Of a stretch of DNA of 64,000 bases, positions 10,432-21,683 are shown in pieces (position 1 is the stretch's first letter; the number at the start of each line of letters is the position of its first letter). The notes under the pieces were generated by a model that was given only the letters and a program-made list of their open reading frames with translations, was not told where the DNA came from and made no database searches. The translations under genes and the position numbers were made by a program. The stretch comes from Pycnopodia helianthoides (Eukaryota; Echinodermata; Asteroidea; Forcipulatida; Asteriidae): assembly GCA_032158295.1 (NCBI GenBank), contig CM063244.1, forward strand, positions 7,872,597 through 7,936,596. Direction: 5' to 3'.

Positions 10432-13400
10432 ATGACACTACAGTGGACCTTTGTGGCTGGCTTCCTCTACGTGGAGACCGCCATTTTGTTCCTTCTCATG
10501 TTACCTTTCATCAAGCCGTACATGTGAGTCGATATTGCAATCTGATTAACAGGCCTGGAATTTCATCTTGGAGAGGGCAAAGCCATTTTCATTTTGTAAA
10601 AGGGAAAGTATTTGAAGGGGCACCAAGGCCAAGACCAGGGCAACGGAGGCCATGGCCTCTGTGGCCTCTGTGTAATTCCAGGCCTGTATTCAAACCTTGA
10701 TGGACTCTAGCATGGGTGGCCTCAATTCCTCTTCTCCTATGTCACTCCACACTGAAGTGTTCAATTGACTTTAGATAAGATTGGAATGCCTGAACCAGTG
10801 ATTCTCAATTCGTTGGCCCCCAGTCCTTCTGAATCCTTCACTTTAGCAAATGGATCATAGAAGGATTCAGAAGGACTGTAAGGGTTTTAATTAACCACTC
10901 CATTAAAAGAATAAAGGCTTTTTGAATCCACAAAATTACCTTACTCTTGTTTGGAAGCAAGGCCCAATTTTGGTGACCACTCTTTAATCCAGCACCTCTA
11001 TACAGGCATGATATTCTTCCTACTTCTCTGATTTTTGATCATCTGTCCCCCTGGAAAGATCAACAAAATTGTTATAAAACAGCCTTTAACCTTCTTGCTG
11101 TCTGACCATTCAATACCATTCACTGTGGTTTTGAATGATAGATAAACTATGCCAGCCTGCATTATGATACCATGAGAGAATGCATGTACACAGTACACAG
11201 TTAGTTCTGTGCACAGTTGTGCCACCGTACACAACCTTGGCAGTCGAATGGTTTCAAATGGTTGGTCAACTCACTGGAAAATGTTGCCAAGAGTCACTGA
11301 CAGTAGGAGGGTTAAAGTCTCTAAAAGCCCACAGTAGGTTAGCCCTTGTAGTCAATGAATTTTCCCAATGAATTTAGCCAAATATATCATGCCTGCCTAT
11401 GTTCCGACAACCCGCACAAGATTGTGCTAGTGCTAGACTGGTGCGTTGCGGCCACAGACCAGCCTGTGTTAAGTTTACAACCCTCAGGAGCTCGAGCTAG
11501 GATTAGGGTTAGGGTTATGATTAGTATTAGGATTGGAAATATATTTGAAGGGGTGTCACAACATACGGGTGTCAGATCATAGGGGTATTAGAACATAGAC
11601 CACACTTTGCAAATGCTCGGTGAGCATGCGTTAGCCGTGGAATGAGGTTCATGCTGGTGTAGTTAGTGACCAAGTTAGTGACCAAGTTTGTCACTAACTA
11701 GACCAGCATGTAATGCAACTTTTTGACGTGGTCTCAGGCAATTTGGGAAAACGCTTGCACACTGGGGAAACTTGCTCAAGTTTAAAATATATTTTTATAA
11801 AAGAAAACTTTTAATTTCTTAGCCCAAATGATGTTCAATGAAACTATTGTTGACATGTGGTTTTATGTGTTTATTTTTCTATCATGCAGGTGGCAGAAGA
11901 TCTTCAACTCCAACTTGTTGAAGTCGATTAATGCATTTTCCTACATCTACTTCAATGTGTTCATCTGTATCCTTGGCCTTCTGTTTATTGGTATGGTTCC
12001 ATCCTTGTCAGAATAGACCAGTCCATTAAGCCCCACCCACCAAAGCAACGGTGCTTCGTTTAAAACTGTGAAGGAAATTTGGAACTAGATTTCAGTTCAC
12101 GGTTAAACGTCCCAACCTTAATAAGGACCTTACATTACTGAGCCAGGAAAATGTTCTTGTCTCCAATCCAAAGCTAATGTTTGACCATTGTAACTAACAT
12201 TCAGAATCCTCGTAAATCATCAGCTACAAAGCCCATCTTATGTCTCTAGCTTCTTAATATCATTCTATCACCACAACAGTAGATTGAGATCAATTTGTGA
12301 TCCATTCATCTTGAATAGCCCTATTTGTTCCAAATCTTTTGGCCGTGGTGCCTTTGGTTAAATTGGCCCCTTCCTTTGGAACAATGGACCTTACAACATC
12401 AGCTCTTCAACCTCAGCAGCTACATTTAAGAAATTGCTCAAAACTGAACTGTATCAAATCTAACTCATGTGCCATCTTCCAAGTGCCAGGATCTAGTACC
12501 TAGGATATGTGCGCTATATAACAATAATAACAACAATAACTAGTTCTTATATAGCGCATTTTACAATAACGTATCAATGCGCTGTACATTAGAAAAATTA
12601 AGAAATTATTACAAGTCAGCATGAGTGACAAGATCTCAGAAAATATTGTTAGTGCCACGTTTGTCAACATTTTTATTAAAGCATAGTACTAGTAGTGAAA
12701 GTGCGTGCATCACTGTCTTAACTGGCCTGAAATCCTTCTGAGGCATGGTGACAAGGAATTGTCGGTTAATCAATCACATTCCTTCAGTTATACCAATGTC
12801 CGGATTTAGATGAGTACTTGCCAAATTCTATTAAAATCAAGCAGAATCCAGTGATCAAGGGATTAGGGTATGATTTTGGTGGCTTAAAGTTCAAAGTATA
12901 TTTCATGTACAGAGGTTTAACATATGTTAAATTTGCATCAGGGATGGAGAATACTATTTGTGTTTTACCCATACGCCGATGTGTGTAAATCACTGTCTAC
13001 TCAGTACTTTCCCCAAGTCCTGTGTAACAATAACCACAGGCATATTGAATTGAATTGAACTGAATATAATTGAATTGAATTGAATTGTTTTATTCATCAG
13101 GTATAAAAAATACATGAAATTTAAATTCCAATTGTACAGCAACAGATCAAATATTCAAATGTAAAAATTGTACAAGATATACAAACATACCAAAGAAAAC
13201 AAAACAATTACTTGGTGGGATTCGAACCCATGACCTTTGCCATTCTAGACCAAGGTTGTTTCGAGAATTGTTGACTTATTTTGTAAAAACCCGGGTCACC
13301 TTGAAAGAGACATTTTGTCTTTCCAGATGCCATCCGAGATGTGAGGAAGTACAACGCAGCATTTGAAGAGATTGACGTATCCATGCCTGGAGCTGAGACG

Positions 13401-16400
13401 CAGCTCAACATGAAACTATTCCGCTCCCAGAGGAACCTTTACATTGCTGGCTTTGCTCTCTTCCTCTGGCTGTGAGCAAAAATTCATTTATTTACTCATT
13501 TATTTATTGTGGTTGTGAAACCAAGGAATCTCAGAAAAGCGAACTTAATCACTATACCAGCCAAGAACCCACAAGGGGAGAAGACAAGGAAGGACATTTC
13601 AGTTTTAAATGTGGGAAGAAAATCCTAGAGAATTATTCAAGCTGGGCTAGTGTGGTTTTGTACGTGTTCTGGGAGGAATTGAAAAAGAATTGGGGGGATT
13701 TTTACCAGTCCAAGTTTGAGCGTTCAGTTTCTACAGGAATGCATCCTCTTCCCATGCAAGGCAGGAGAAACAAATGATTTTACTCAAAAAAGCAGTTTTC
13801 TTGTTTTTGTGCCAAGATTACACATGGCTGCTGTTTTGGGAGTCAAAATGCATGTAAAAACTATGGTAAGCGTGTGCACTCCGCGTCGCCTAAAATGAGC
13901 ACTATACTGTATAACACATGGGGGCGTTGACTCCCCAAATGGGGCAGCCAAGATTATTGTGGCGATGATATGCCAGGTGCATTTTGGGCGGGAACATTCC
14001 CAGGATTATTTGTATGATAGTTTCCAGTTGATTTTTGTCTGAATAACCACCACTGTTGTACCATGACGGCCAATTGAAATGGACATATCCCGTCTTCCTC
14101 TCTTCTTCTCTAGTGTGCTTCAGAGGGTCTGCACCCTGATCTCGACCGAGGCCAGACTACAGGCTTCAAACGAGGCATCCATCAAGCAGGCGCAGGGAGC
14201 CTCAGAACATGCTCAGAAACTGATGCAAGAGCTGCAAGACATGAAGGAAAAGAAAGAGGTGAGTAGGCCTGTGATATACCTCAGGATTTGTCCTGATTTC
14301 TGAATTTCTCCAAAAACAACCCTCGTTTTGTCCACACCTCTAGTTTTGTTTCTGTGGTGACGTAGAGAGTCAGTCGACCTCTAGAATGCATCATCCAGGT
14401 CCCAATTTCATACAGCAGCCTAAACCATTTTGAATATTTAAACAGCACAGATATCTTTCTAAAGATGCTTGCAATTTTTTTAATTGAGAGAACCTCGTTA
14501 TAAAGACAGCTGGGGCCGATTTCACAAAGCACTAAGATTCATCTTAAGATGAGTTGTCAGTATCACCATAGTGATTTCTATTGTGACATCACACTCTTAG
14601 CAATTAAGAGTGATTTGCAGTTTAAGATCAATCCTGGCTCTTTGTGAAATCGAGACCAGGCTTGCTCTGGATTCTTCGCTTGGATTACACGGCATGAAGA
14701 GTAACGGCTTTACATTTGATAGGTTGTCAAAATATCTGAAAAGGGATGCAATCAAATATTTGTTTCAATCTTCCATTCCGTCGCAGGGTGATGGTTCATC
14801 GGTGGATGCCAATCCGGAGAATGAAGCCATTGAGGAGTTGAAGAAAGTCAAGGAGGAACTGGCGAGCACCAAGGACGCTCTGAGCAAGGCCAAGGCCGAC
14901 CTGACATCCATCAAGAAGCAAGCTGAGGGCGTCAACTTTGAGTACGACCGCCTCCTTAACGAACACGCCCAATTGCAGGTGGGTATTAGAGTTGATCGGA
15001 GTAAATCCATCCAAGGAATATGACATTTTAGTTTATAATAATACTACTTATAATAACTAGTTCTTTTATAGCGATTTTTGCAATGAGGTAATAAAAGAGC
15101 GGTGACAAGGTGTTGAACGGCTGTTTAAAACCGGCAGGGTCGTGCAGGAACCTGCAAGGTTTTAAACAGTCGTTTAACACCTCCTCACCACTCTTTTATT
15201 TCCATTCATGTTCACAAATACATTTCTGTTAAAAACATCCAAAAACCTATAAGAGTTGACAACAAATAATCTGACAGTTTAGCCTCGGCTCAACTCTGCG
15301 TTGAGTTCCTATCCGTAATGAGCGCTAAGTAGCTCTTCAAATATTCATTAATTGTCAAACTAATGCACGAAAGTTTCAAAAGTGCGCAAGCCACAAATGT
15401 GCGACCTACAAAGTTAAATTGGGCAGTGAAATTTGTGCGCTCCATGCAATCATCTTATAGCGCCCTCTTTTGGCTCAATTTCTACAAACAATGTGATGTC
15501 ACTGCAAATCACCAAGGCAATATTGACAACTGATTTTAAGATAAATCTTAGTACTTTGTAAAATCATGCCCTGGTCATCTAATAGCGCCCTCTTTTGGCT
15601 CAATTTTTACAAGCAAAGTGTGATGTCACTGCAAATCACCAAGTCAATATTGACAACTGATTTTAAGATGAATCTTAGTACTTTGTCAAATTAAGCCTGG
15701 GCCATCTAATAGCGCCCTCTTTTGGCTCAATTTTTACAAGCAAAGTGTGATGTCACCGCAAATCACTAAGGGCAATATTGACAACTAATTTTAAGATGAA
15801 TCTTAATACATTGTAAAACTACGCCCTGGTTTCATGGCCAGAAAGTCATAATAATAAATACAAAAGAAGAAAGTCAACATCTGTCTTGTAAATCATGACG
15901 GAGTGTACAAACACGTATACCTGACCGAAATAGTGAAAGGACGTAATGACTTTGGACTTTTCCTAGTTAATTTGCAAAGCTATGTGGCGTGTCGTGGCCG
16001 AGCGGATAAGAGCACCGGACTCAAGACTGAAGTTTCTGTTCAGCAGAGTGTGGGTTCGAGTCCCAGTCGTGACACTTGTGTCCTTAAGCAAGACACTTAA
16101 CCATTATTGCTGCGTGCTTCGGATGGGACGTAAAGCCGTTGGTCCCGTGTGTTGTGTAATGCACGTAAAAGAACCCAGTCCACTTATCGAATAGAGAAGG
16201 GGTTCGCCCCGGTGTTCCTGGTTTGATTGGCTGCATATTGCGCCACAGCACCTTGTAAACCATTACATTGTGCTATGTAAAGGAATAGGTCTAATACTTA
16301 AAAAAGTAGCTCCACATATATACCTTGCAGGAAAATACTGACTGTTGAAGCGCCTTGAGCTTCACTGAGTGACGGATATGAGCGCTATATAAGAAGCCAC

Positions 16401-16504
16401 TATTATTATTATGTCCCCAATATCTGTCCACATTTTAATTAACTTATTTTTTAATTTCATTGCAGAAAACAGTAGAAGAAGATAACAACAAAAAGGACTC
16501 CTAA
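10432..16504 (+). CDS. BCAP31: B-cell receptor-associated protein 31 homologue
   Basis: An ER membrane chaperone and sorting factor by family. Six coding exons join in frame: 10432-10523, 11890-11990, 13327-13471, 14114-14258, 14787-14978 and 16466-16504 (714 nt, 237 residues; the human protein has 246). All introns are GT-AG. The start MTLQWTFVAGFLY aligns with the family's MSLQW start. Hydrophobic segments lie near residues 7-28, 42-64 and 100-121. The loop before the third holds the conserved FRSQRNLYIAGF motif. From about 122 onward the protein is charged and coiled-coil-like, with two blocks separated by a short linker; EYDRLLNEHAQLQ near the end matches the family. The C-terminus KKDS is a dilysine COPI retrieval signal (KKEE in human). 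Human caspase-8 sites are AAVD; here only SSVD at 165-168 resembles one. No lesion is seen. Confidence 0.96.
10549..10690. repeat. Dispersed CAGGCCTGGAATT element
   Basis: It starts CAGGCCTGGAATTTCATCTT and ends AATTCCAGGCCTG, with GAGAGGGCAA and AAGGGGCACCAAGGCCAAGA inside. Related copies occur near 38105-38230, 43493-43655 and 54711-54871. The inverted CAGGCCTGG ends resemble hAT termini, but no 8-bp duplication was found here. Confidence 0.6.
10821..10878. repeat. Perfect 19-bp hairpin in BCAP31 intron 1
   Basis: CAGTCCTTCTGAATCCTTC is followed about 20 nt later by its exact reverse complement. It could be a short palindromic element or a small-RNA precursor; no further evidence separates these. 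Confidence 0.6.
11403..11595. repeat. Diverged GTCGGAACATAG / TTAGGG-rich repeat
   Basis: It contains GTTCCGACAACCC, then TTAGGGTTAGGGTTATG, then GTGTCACAACATACGGGTGTC. This is related in composition to the array at 34575-34835. The telomere-like run is short and embedded, so it is an interstitial repeat, not a chromosome end. Confidence 0.45.
11651..11710. repeat. Inverted repeat in BCAP31 intron 1
   Basis: CATGCTGGTGTAGTTAGTGAC pairs with GTCACTAACTAGACCAGCAT, with one internal mismatch, around an AAGTTAGTGACCAAGTTT spacer that itself duplicates part of the arm. Confidence 0.6.
12320..12536 (+). mobile_element. 3' end of a decayed LINE
   Basis: One frame reads a typical LINE ORF2 C-terminus (LWNNGPYNISSSTSAATFKK then LLKTELY) interrupted upstream by stops. 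It is followed by a short 3'UTR ending GCGCTATATAACAATAATAA. That terminal phrase is shared with the tRNA-derived SINEs in this window. Dead copy inside BCAP31 intron 2. Confidence 0.6.
12537..12610 (-). mobile_element. SINE 3'-tail fragment
   Basis: AATAACTAGTTCTTATATAGCGCATTTTACAATAACG… matches the tail end of the minus-strand SINE at 53858-54215. It abuts the LINE tail head to head at an AATAAC microsatellite. Confidence 0.6.
12959..13262 (-). mobile_element. tRNA-derived SINE split by a LINE tail
   Basis: The left part (TTTTACCCATACGCCGATGT, ACTCAGTACTT, CAGGCATATT) and right part (GGTGGGATTCGAACCCATGACC then CCATTCTAGACCA) together match the intact order at 35180-35345. The piece between, 13047-13206, is an insertion. 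The B-box is readable on the minus strand. Confidence 0.65.
13047..13206 (-). mobile_element. 5'-truncated LINE 3'UTR insertion
   Basis: On the minus strand it ends AATAAAACAATTCAATTCAA in a pentameric microsatellite tail, similar in style to the tail of the LINE at 22250-25167 but of a different family. It lies between the two halves of a SINE. ATT occurs on both sides, a possible very short target duplication. Confidence 0.6.
14512..14660. mobile_element. Palindromic MITE in BCAP31 intron 4
   Basis: The left end GGGCCGATTTCACAAAGCAC and right end GGCTCTTTGTGAAATCGAGACC are inverted repeats. Internal AAGATTCATCTTAAGATGAG and TTGCAGTTTAAGATCAATCC are also complementary in part. Related copy at 27632-27780. 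Confidence 0.7.
15090..15200. repeat. 111-bp hairpin repeat in BCAP31 intron 5
   Basis: AATAAAAGAGCGGTGACAAG at the left pairs with the right end CTCACCACTCTTTTATT. The inner arms are GTTTAAAACC and GGTTTTAAAC. A short GTCGTGCAGGAA loop remains. Confidence 0.7.
15449..15830. repeat. 127-bp tandem repeat, 3 copies, BCAP31 intron 5
   Basis: Copies begin with TAATAGCGCCCTCTTTTGGC-type sequence at about 15455, 15580 and 15707. Each ends AATCTTAGTACTTTGTAAAA plus a GCCCTGG phrase. The right half of each unit matches one arm of the palindromic element at 27632-27780, so the satellite appears to have grown from half of a MITE. Confidence 0.8.
15984..16413 (+). mobile_element. tRNA-derived SINE, full length
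   Basis: A Pol III promoter is visible: an A box in GTGGCCGAGCGGATAAGAGC and a B box GGTTCGAGTCC. The class II-like head ends in CGTGACAC. The body includes AAGACACTTAACCATTATTG, CGGATGGGACGTAAAGCCG and ATGCACGTAAAAGAACCC. The 3' end is GAGCGCTATATAAGAAGCCA followed by TATTATTATT. It sits in BCAP31 intron 5. The head is tRNA-like but not a functional tRNA gene. Confidence 0.85.
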
Positions 16505-16795
16505 GTATCAACCATTGTCACCAAAGATTCTGTCCTACGTCAGCAGCATCATTGCAGAGTAAATCCTTTCCACTCTTAACGCTTCTGTTACCGAATTGGT
16601 TAGACATAAACAAGCGCTGGTGCCCACATTGTTTGACCACTCAATCCCAAAGCACACAGTCTTACACAACAGAAAGCTCTTGTTCAAAGGCCCATTTCAC
16701 AAACTCTATTGTCACCTTGAACAAAAATAAGTAGCAGACAATGTCTTACCTATTGGATTCCCTTTCCTATAATCCAAAAATCATTGAGATCTGCC

Positions 16796-16801
16796 AATAA
16801 A
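16796..16801 (+). terminator. AATAAA polyadenylation signal of BCAP31
   Basis: The first canonical hexamer after the stop codon, about 290 bp into the 3'UTR. A second AATAAA-containing stretch (AAAATAAAGTT) lies near 17108 and could give a longer transcript. Confidence 0.55.
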
Positions 16802-17722
16802 TGTACAAGTTCTTGGTCTTTGATTTCTCAGTGTGGTCTGTAATCTCAAACACTTTTTCTACACAGCCACATGGTGCCCCGTTGGTGTTTGGCATTTCAA
16901 ATCTGTCCGCGTCAATGTGAATGGATTGCATAAAAGCAACCTCATTTGATATATTGACTTCTATTTATTCATTGGAAAGAAATAATATCCCGTCTGACTG
17001 ATGAAAGAGTGTTTATCTACAAAGGTGTTCTCAAGATGAGATTTAATAAAATAGAAGTAGCTGTTGCAAAGTGCTTACCAACCATAAGGACCTATGGTGT
17101 AAATGCAAAATAAAGTTAATGGTCTAAAGTTTTGACCCTAGCGGAGTTTTTGTCGAAGGCTAAATTGAGAGAGCCTTTGAGAACAAAATCTGCTGGGGTC
17201 AAACTGTCAGGACGTTAACTTTTTATTGCAAAATGAGATTTCCAATTTTGTGTTAGATTTTGACGGGAGAATATGGGCAATTCCACGGTTACTCACGTTA
17301 CGTTTTTTGATGTACTTTTGAGATTCCTTGGGCTGTAATTACCGTACTGAAAAGGTTTGATAACGGTTATCCCCACAGAAGTTAGGGTAGACCTAGACCT
17401 ACTTCAGCCCCAAAGATGAGATCCAAAAAAATGTGTCATGTATGGTGGTGTATGATATACAAGACACACAAAATTGGTTACTCACATTACAAAATGTTTA
17501 AATACGATTGTGGATTTGAATGGTGTCGGGAGGCTCTGTGGATAGTTTCTCTTTCCTTCACCCACCGTCGGAGGAAAACAAAAATGTAAATAACATTTTC
17601 ACCAGAGTGGCTTTATCGACCCGATGGTCAACAATGGATCACAGCGTTTTATTTTGACACAGTTTTAAAAACACATTAAGAAGCGCTTGCTTTAGTTCAA
17701 CTGCTGTTGTGTGTACAACCGG
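16802..17722. other. No recognisable gene
   Basis: Possible extended 3'UTR, then intergenic sequence. No open frame or repeat family was recognised. Confidence 0.35.
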
Positions 17723-17893
17723 TGACCAATTTCATAGAGCTGCTTAAGCAGACAAAGTTTGCTTAACAAAAAATTTGCAGGATACCAGTCAAAGATGAAG
17801 CATGTGAGTGTGACTGGTAACCTTATTCTGGTAAGCATAACTTTGTTGTGCTTAGCTCTTTTTTTTGCTTAAGCAGCTCTATAAAATTGGGCC
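17723..17893. mobile_element. GGGCCCAATTT palindromic MITE
   Basis: The ends are CCAATTTCATAGAGCTGCTT and AAGCAGCTCTATAAAATTGG. The core GCAGGATACCAGTC and CTGGTAACCTTATTCTGGTA match other copies here. No clear target duplication remains at this copy. Confidence 0.8.
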
Positions 17894-18085
17894 CAGCATA
17901 AAGCTGTTTACCAGGAAGCAAATTGGTGTGCTTACATTGCCAAAAAAAGTGTGTAGGCAAAAGTGTATTTCACAAACAATCATGAAGATTTATTGGCCCG
18001 TTTGCATTTGTTGCGTCACTCATTTGCTGACAAGAATCACTGTGTAAAAGTGCCTTTTCCCTTGCTTAAGGTAAGCAGAGATTAT

Positions 18086-18286
18086 GAGATGGACAAATTC
18101 ATAGAACTGCTTTAGTGCTTAAATATTTGCTGCGAAGCAAAAATAAGCAGGATACCAGTCACAGACTGTACATGTGACATGGTAATGTTGCTGGTAACGT
18201 TGCTGGTAACCTTACTTCTGGTAAGCATAATTTTGTTTGTGCTTAGCTACCTTTTTGTGCTTAAGCAGTTCTTCGAAATTGGGCCC
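18086..18286. mobile_element. GGGCCCAATTT palindromic MITE
   Basis: A second copy, about 190 bp downstream of the first. It has diverged ends (AAATTCATAGAACTGCTT / AAGCAGTTCTTCGAAATTGG) and a local duplication of TTGCTGGTAACG. Confidence 0.75.
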
Positions 18287-18592
18287 TGCTCTGTAAGCAG
18301 AAAGCATCTGCTCAATACATGTTTTATGAACTTGGGCCTAACTAATAATTGAGTGCAGTAGTGAGAATATTTCACGAGTTGAAATATGGAATGTTTCATT
18401 CAGTGAAAAAAACGCCGATTTGAATGGAACATACTCCCATCTTTCAACGAATGAAAAGACTCTCGCCATTGGGAGGGCAGAAATGTTGTTACTTGATTCA
18501 TATAACATCCAAGCAGATCTTTGTCCTTTGATTTGATGATAAAACTATCGTAGAATAAACAAAATGTGCAAGATTGTATTCGGGTATCCTCA

Positions 18593-18652
18593 GCGAGGGC
18601 GTTTTGTACTCAACGAGGGCGTTTTGTACTCAACGAGGGCGTTTTGTACTGT
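18593..18652. repeat. 22-bp tandem repeat, 3 copies
   Basis: CGAGGGCGTTTTGTACTCAA repeats three times almost perfectly. Confidence 0.85.
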
Positions 18653-19149
18653 TGTGTATAATGCGTACACCTGCTTGTGTGGTCTAGTGTGCATAAGTCA
18701 AACAGGATGGGATGAAAACGCACTATGAATAGTACCAAAATGTACGCTTCTTCTTATCGTGTCCACACACCCTAGGTGTTGCATTTCAGCCAGAACTGAA
18801 CACAGTCAATGCAGGAGTATGCCATGGTTTGATGACAGAATGCCTTGTTATTTAAATATCATCCAATCAAATGACAAGTATCTACTTTGGTGTTACTATA
18901 AAAGTTTGTTTAAATCAACTATGTATATTTTAAAACGTGTTAGTTCATTGTACTACTCGTTTCGCTAATTTCACACTAAATTTCCTATTTAAATACTAAT
19001 ATGTAAGGAATGTTGAATCATTGGTGCAAACCCAAATTGATATTTAAAGTAATAAACCAAGGCAACATTTAAAGTAGGCCTCCCATTCCGACACTAGCAG
19101 AGTCATAAGTTGAAAAAAAGGCTAGAAGGTATTTTAAAAAGGGGTTGAA

Positions 19150-19222
19150 CAAAGAAACATTTACGAGAGCTAGACGTGTGGATTAACGTGCCGGCGCTCT
19201 ACCAATGAGCTATCTAGCCCTA
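19150..19222 (-). mobile_element. tRNA-like relic
   Basis: The minus strand reads GGGCTAGATAGCTCATTGGT then AGAGCGCCGGCACGTTAATC, a clear A-box and anticodon-arm-like order. No intact B box follows, so it is a SINE or tRNA-pseudogene fragment. Confidence 0.45.
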
Positions 19223-19664
19223 TGTTGGCGGTCTCCCTATTTTGTCAGTATCTTTGTTCGGGGGTGCCAGTCAGAAGCCATTCAACCTGTAACTGCCGTA
19301 TAGCCAGGGATCACATCCAAGTTTACGATACAACCTGGGAAGAGACTGCAGAAGGATCACTTCTGGGGATAGACTTCTCATTTCAAACATCAAGTAATAA
19401 ACCCTAGGGGGAAACTAATTGGGGAAACTAACTGGGTAAATTTTTAAAATATTTTTTTTAGTATATTGTTATAGGCTGCTGTTTTAACAATGTGGGCACA
19501 TGTTATGATGTTACAAGTAAACTTGAAGATTTGAGTATGTGTGCTCTTCAATAATGTGTTACCCACCAAGGTGACTCTGTCACATAATGTAATACACTTC
19601 TCTTGTTTTCTTTCTTCAGATATAATGACATATTTGAGGAAAACTTAGACTTCTGTATATATAT

Positions 19665-19830
19665 ATATATAAACCAAATTAAATGTATTGTTTTGGTTTC
19701 ACCCTTACACTGATAAGTGATTAGCAGTGTATACTCATTGCTGTTTGAACCCGCATGCTACTCGGGTGGGATTCGAACCCACGACTCTGACACTCTAGAG
19801 TGTGCCCAAAGGAGAACGGCCTGTTCAAAT
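19665..19830 (-). mobile_element. tRNA-derived SINE fragment
   Basis: It contains TTCACCCTTACACTGATAAG and CTCGGGTGGGATTCGAACCC (reverse B box) in the same order as at 35180-35345. Diverged. Preceded by a (TA)n run. Confidence 0.6.
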
Positions 19831-20113
19831 CCTTTATTATTCAGTTGCAGAAACCGCAACAATTTAATGAGTTAAATTTACTGCTTCATCCTTATTTTAT
19901 ATAGGTCTGTGATGTAATTTGGGCAATTTAGCTGCGTGCATTGCAAACACTTTATCAACATTTTCAAGATAAACATCCTCTTTTTTCCCACTATTGTATT
20001 TATTTGCACTCTAGATAAGACAAGCTCACAATCTTTTATAGTGTTTATAATAATGTAGAACTTAATTACTTTGGGAACAACTCACGTGTTTTTGATAAGT
20101 TTGCAAACAACCC

Positions 20114-20292
20114 CAGGCCCACTTTCATAGCTCTGCTGAGGCAGTAAAATGTTGCTAAATGATTTTCTGGAGACTAGTCACAGATGGTAGTACATGTGAT
20201 ATGGCATTTTGGCTTGTAACCTAATTCTGGTAATCATGATTTTTGTTGTTAGTATTTTTTGGGGTGCTTAAGCAGCTCTATGAAAGGGAGCC
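20114..20292. mobile_element. GGGCCCAATTT palindromic MITE, diverged
   Basis: Ends GGCCCACTTTCATAGCTCTG / AAGCAGCTCTATGAAAGGGA; core GACTAGTCACAGATGG and TTCTGGTAATCATGATTTTT. Confidence 0.7.
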
Positions 20293-20792
20293 TTGGTTGG
20301 TGTTGGTCCTGGAACAAAGTTTATTTTCAGCATTATTAGAAAAGAATTAAACAATAAACATCCGAAATACAAAACATTTTTTCTTTGTTTTATTTTCATG
20401 ATGGAGTATCTTCAGAGATAAGTAAAAAAAAAAAATGTGTTGCTCTTGAAGTAATGGCCAGGAATAACGGTATTGATCCCTTGCACTGATGTCACATGTG
20501 GTTACTGTGGTTACTGTGGTCTGCCATTTTGGAAGCCAGTTTGGGGGTGGGGGATCTATAGCATTATTCAGGCATGCAACTTTTCCTCAGATCAGCTGAT
20601 TCTCAGTTTTACCATTCAAAATTGAAAAATACTGTACAAAATCATTGAAATTTTGTAATTTCCTCTTTTTTGGTGAAGTTACAGTTGCATGCCTGATTAT
20701 TATGTAGCCCCTTGGGGTGAAGGAGCTGAAGAACCCTTGCCAGCCCCCCCCCCCCCCACGCCCCCCAAAACATATATATATATATATGTAAA

Positions 20793-21020
20793 TCCTATAT
20801 ATGACTAGGGTGTCAGTGGGTTTGATGTATACATCCGTAACAACGCCAATAGGAGATTTAGCTATGGTTACATCTAGAAAGTTTACACTTGTGAGAGAGT
20901 ATTAGTGAACTTGACGGTGTGGTCGATAAACTCATCCAAGCTGTCTTGACTGCCACACCAGATGGAGAAAATGTCATCGATAAATCTCCACCAAACTAGT
21001 GGGTGGTTCGGGGCAGAAGT
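20793..21020 (-). pseudogene. Penelope-like element reverse-transcriptase fragment
   Basis: The minus strand reads PLVWWRFIDDIFSIW, then a DSLDEFID stretch and, after a small frameshift near 20880, NFLDVTIAKSPIGVV and YIKPTD. R-[FY]-I-D-D-I-F is the catalytic motif of Penelope-like reverse transcriptases (DD in place of the ADD box of LINEs), and the LDV and KPTD motifs follow it in that family. Only about 75 codons remain. The 5' side (higher coordinates) turns into unrelated AT-rich sequence. A dead relic. Confidence 0.8.
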
Positions 21021-21114
21021 CCAATAAAAATGCATTAAAATAAAAATAAATAAATCAAAAACTAGATGTTGTGTGTCTGTTTGATATGTGGAAAACACTT
21101 GGCTTTTCCGACTT

Positions 21115-21620
21115 AAAAAAAAATTCAGCGCAAACGTCGTGATGTTATCTCACTTTGCACCTTTAACACGTCCCTGTCTATGGACATACAAAGATTCCAC
21201 TCAATCAGATCTGTAGAAACGACTTCAAAAGGGGCACCTTTAATGTGATGTCATGTGACACGTATGACGATATGATGACATCACTCTTGAGTGTATGCAT
21301 CTATGACCTACCAAGCCTGTTGCAAGAAGGATTTTGAGTACAGCATGGTTCGTTCCCGAGATATGTGAGATACCGGTAAAAGGTCAAAAGATTAAGAATT
21401 CATAAAAAACAATCACGTGATAACTTCGTTAGGACGATATCACACTCTCACGTAGAACACTGATAAACCAAGATTCAACTCAATCAGACTTGTACTTTCA
21501 TAGATATTCGACTTCAAAAAAAGTGCATTTTCAATGTGCCGTCACAAGAGAATGTGATGATGTCATCATGACATCACTCCTGGAGGCACAACATCTTTAT
21601 AGGGTCTATGTTTATGACAC
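21115..21620. repeat. Two-copy tandem repeat, about 285-bp unit
   Basis: Both halves contain CTCAATCAGA, CGACTTCAAAA…GTGCA and ATGATGACATCACTC-type phrases in the same order (first about 21190-21290, second about 21475-21580). Confidence 0.55.
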
Positions 21621-21683
21621 GTTTGATTGATGTCAGGGGTTGTTGAAACAGGGGAAGAAGACAAAATTAGAACGAAAACAAAG

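Noticed and set aside
11505..11525. Telomere repeat
   Set aside because: Only two or three TTAGGG words within unique flanks; an interstitial repeat, not a chromosome end.
13472..13777. 101-codon frame
   Set aside because: Begins exactly at the BCAP31 exon 3 donor and runs through intron; the GTGAGC donor and homology end the exon at 13471.
15984..16080. tRNA gene (Leu/Ser-like) call
   Set aside because: The A and B boxes are those of a SINE head; sister copies with the same body and tail are present at three other places, and the cloverleaf is imperfect.
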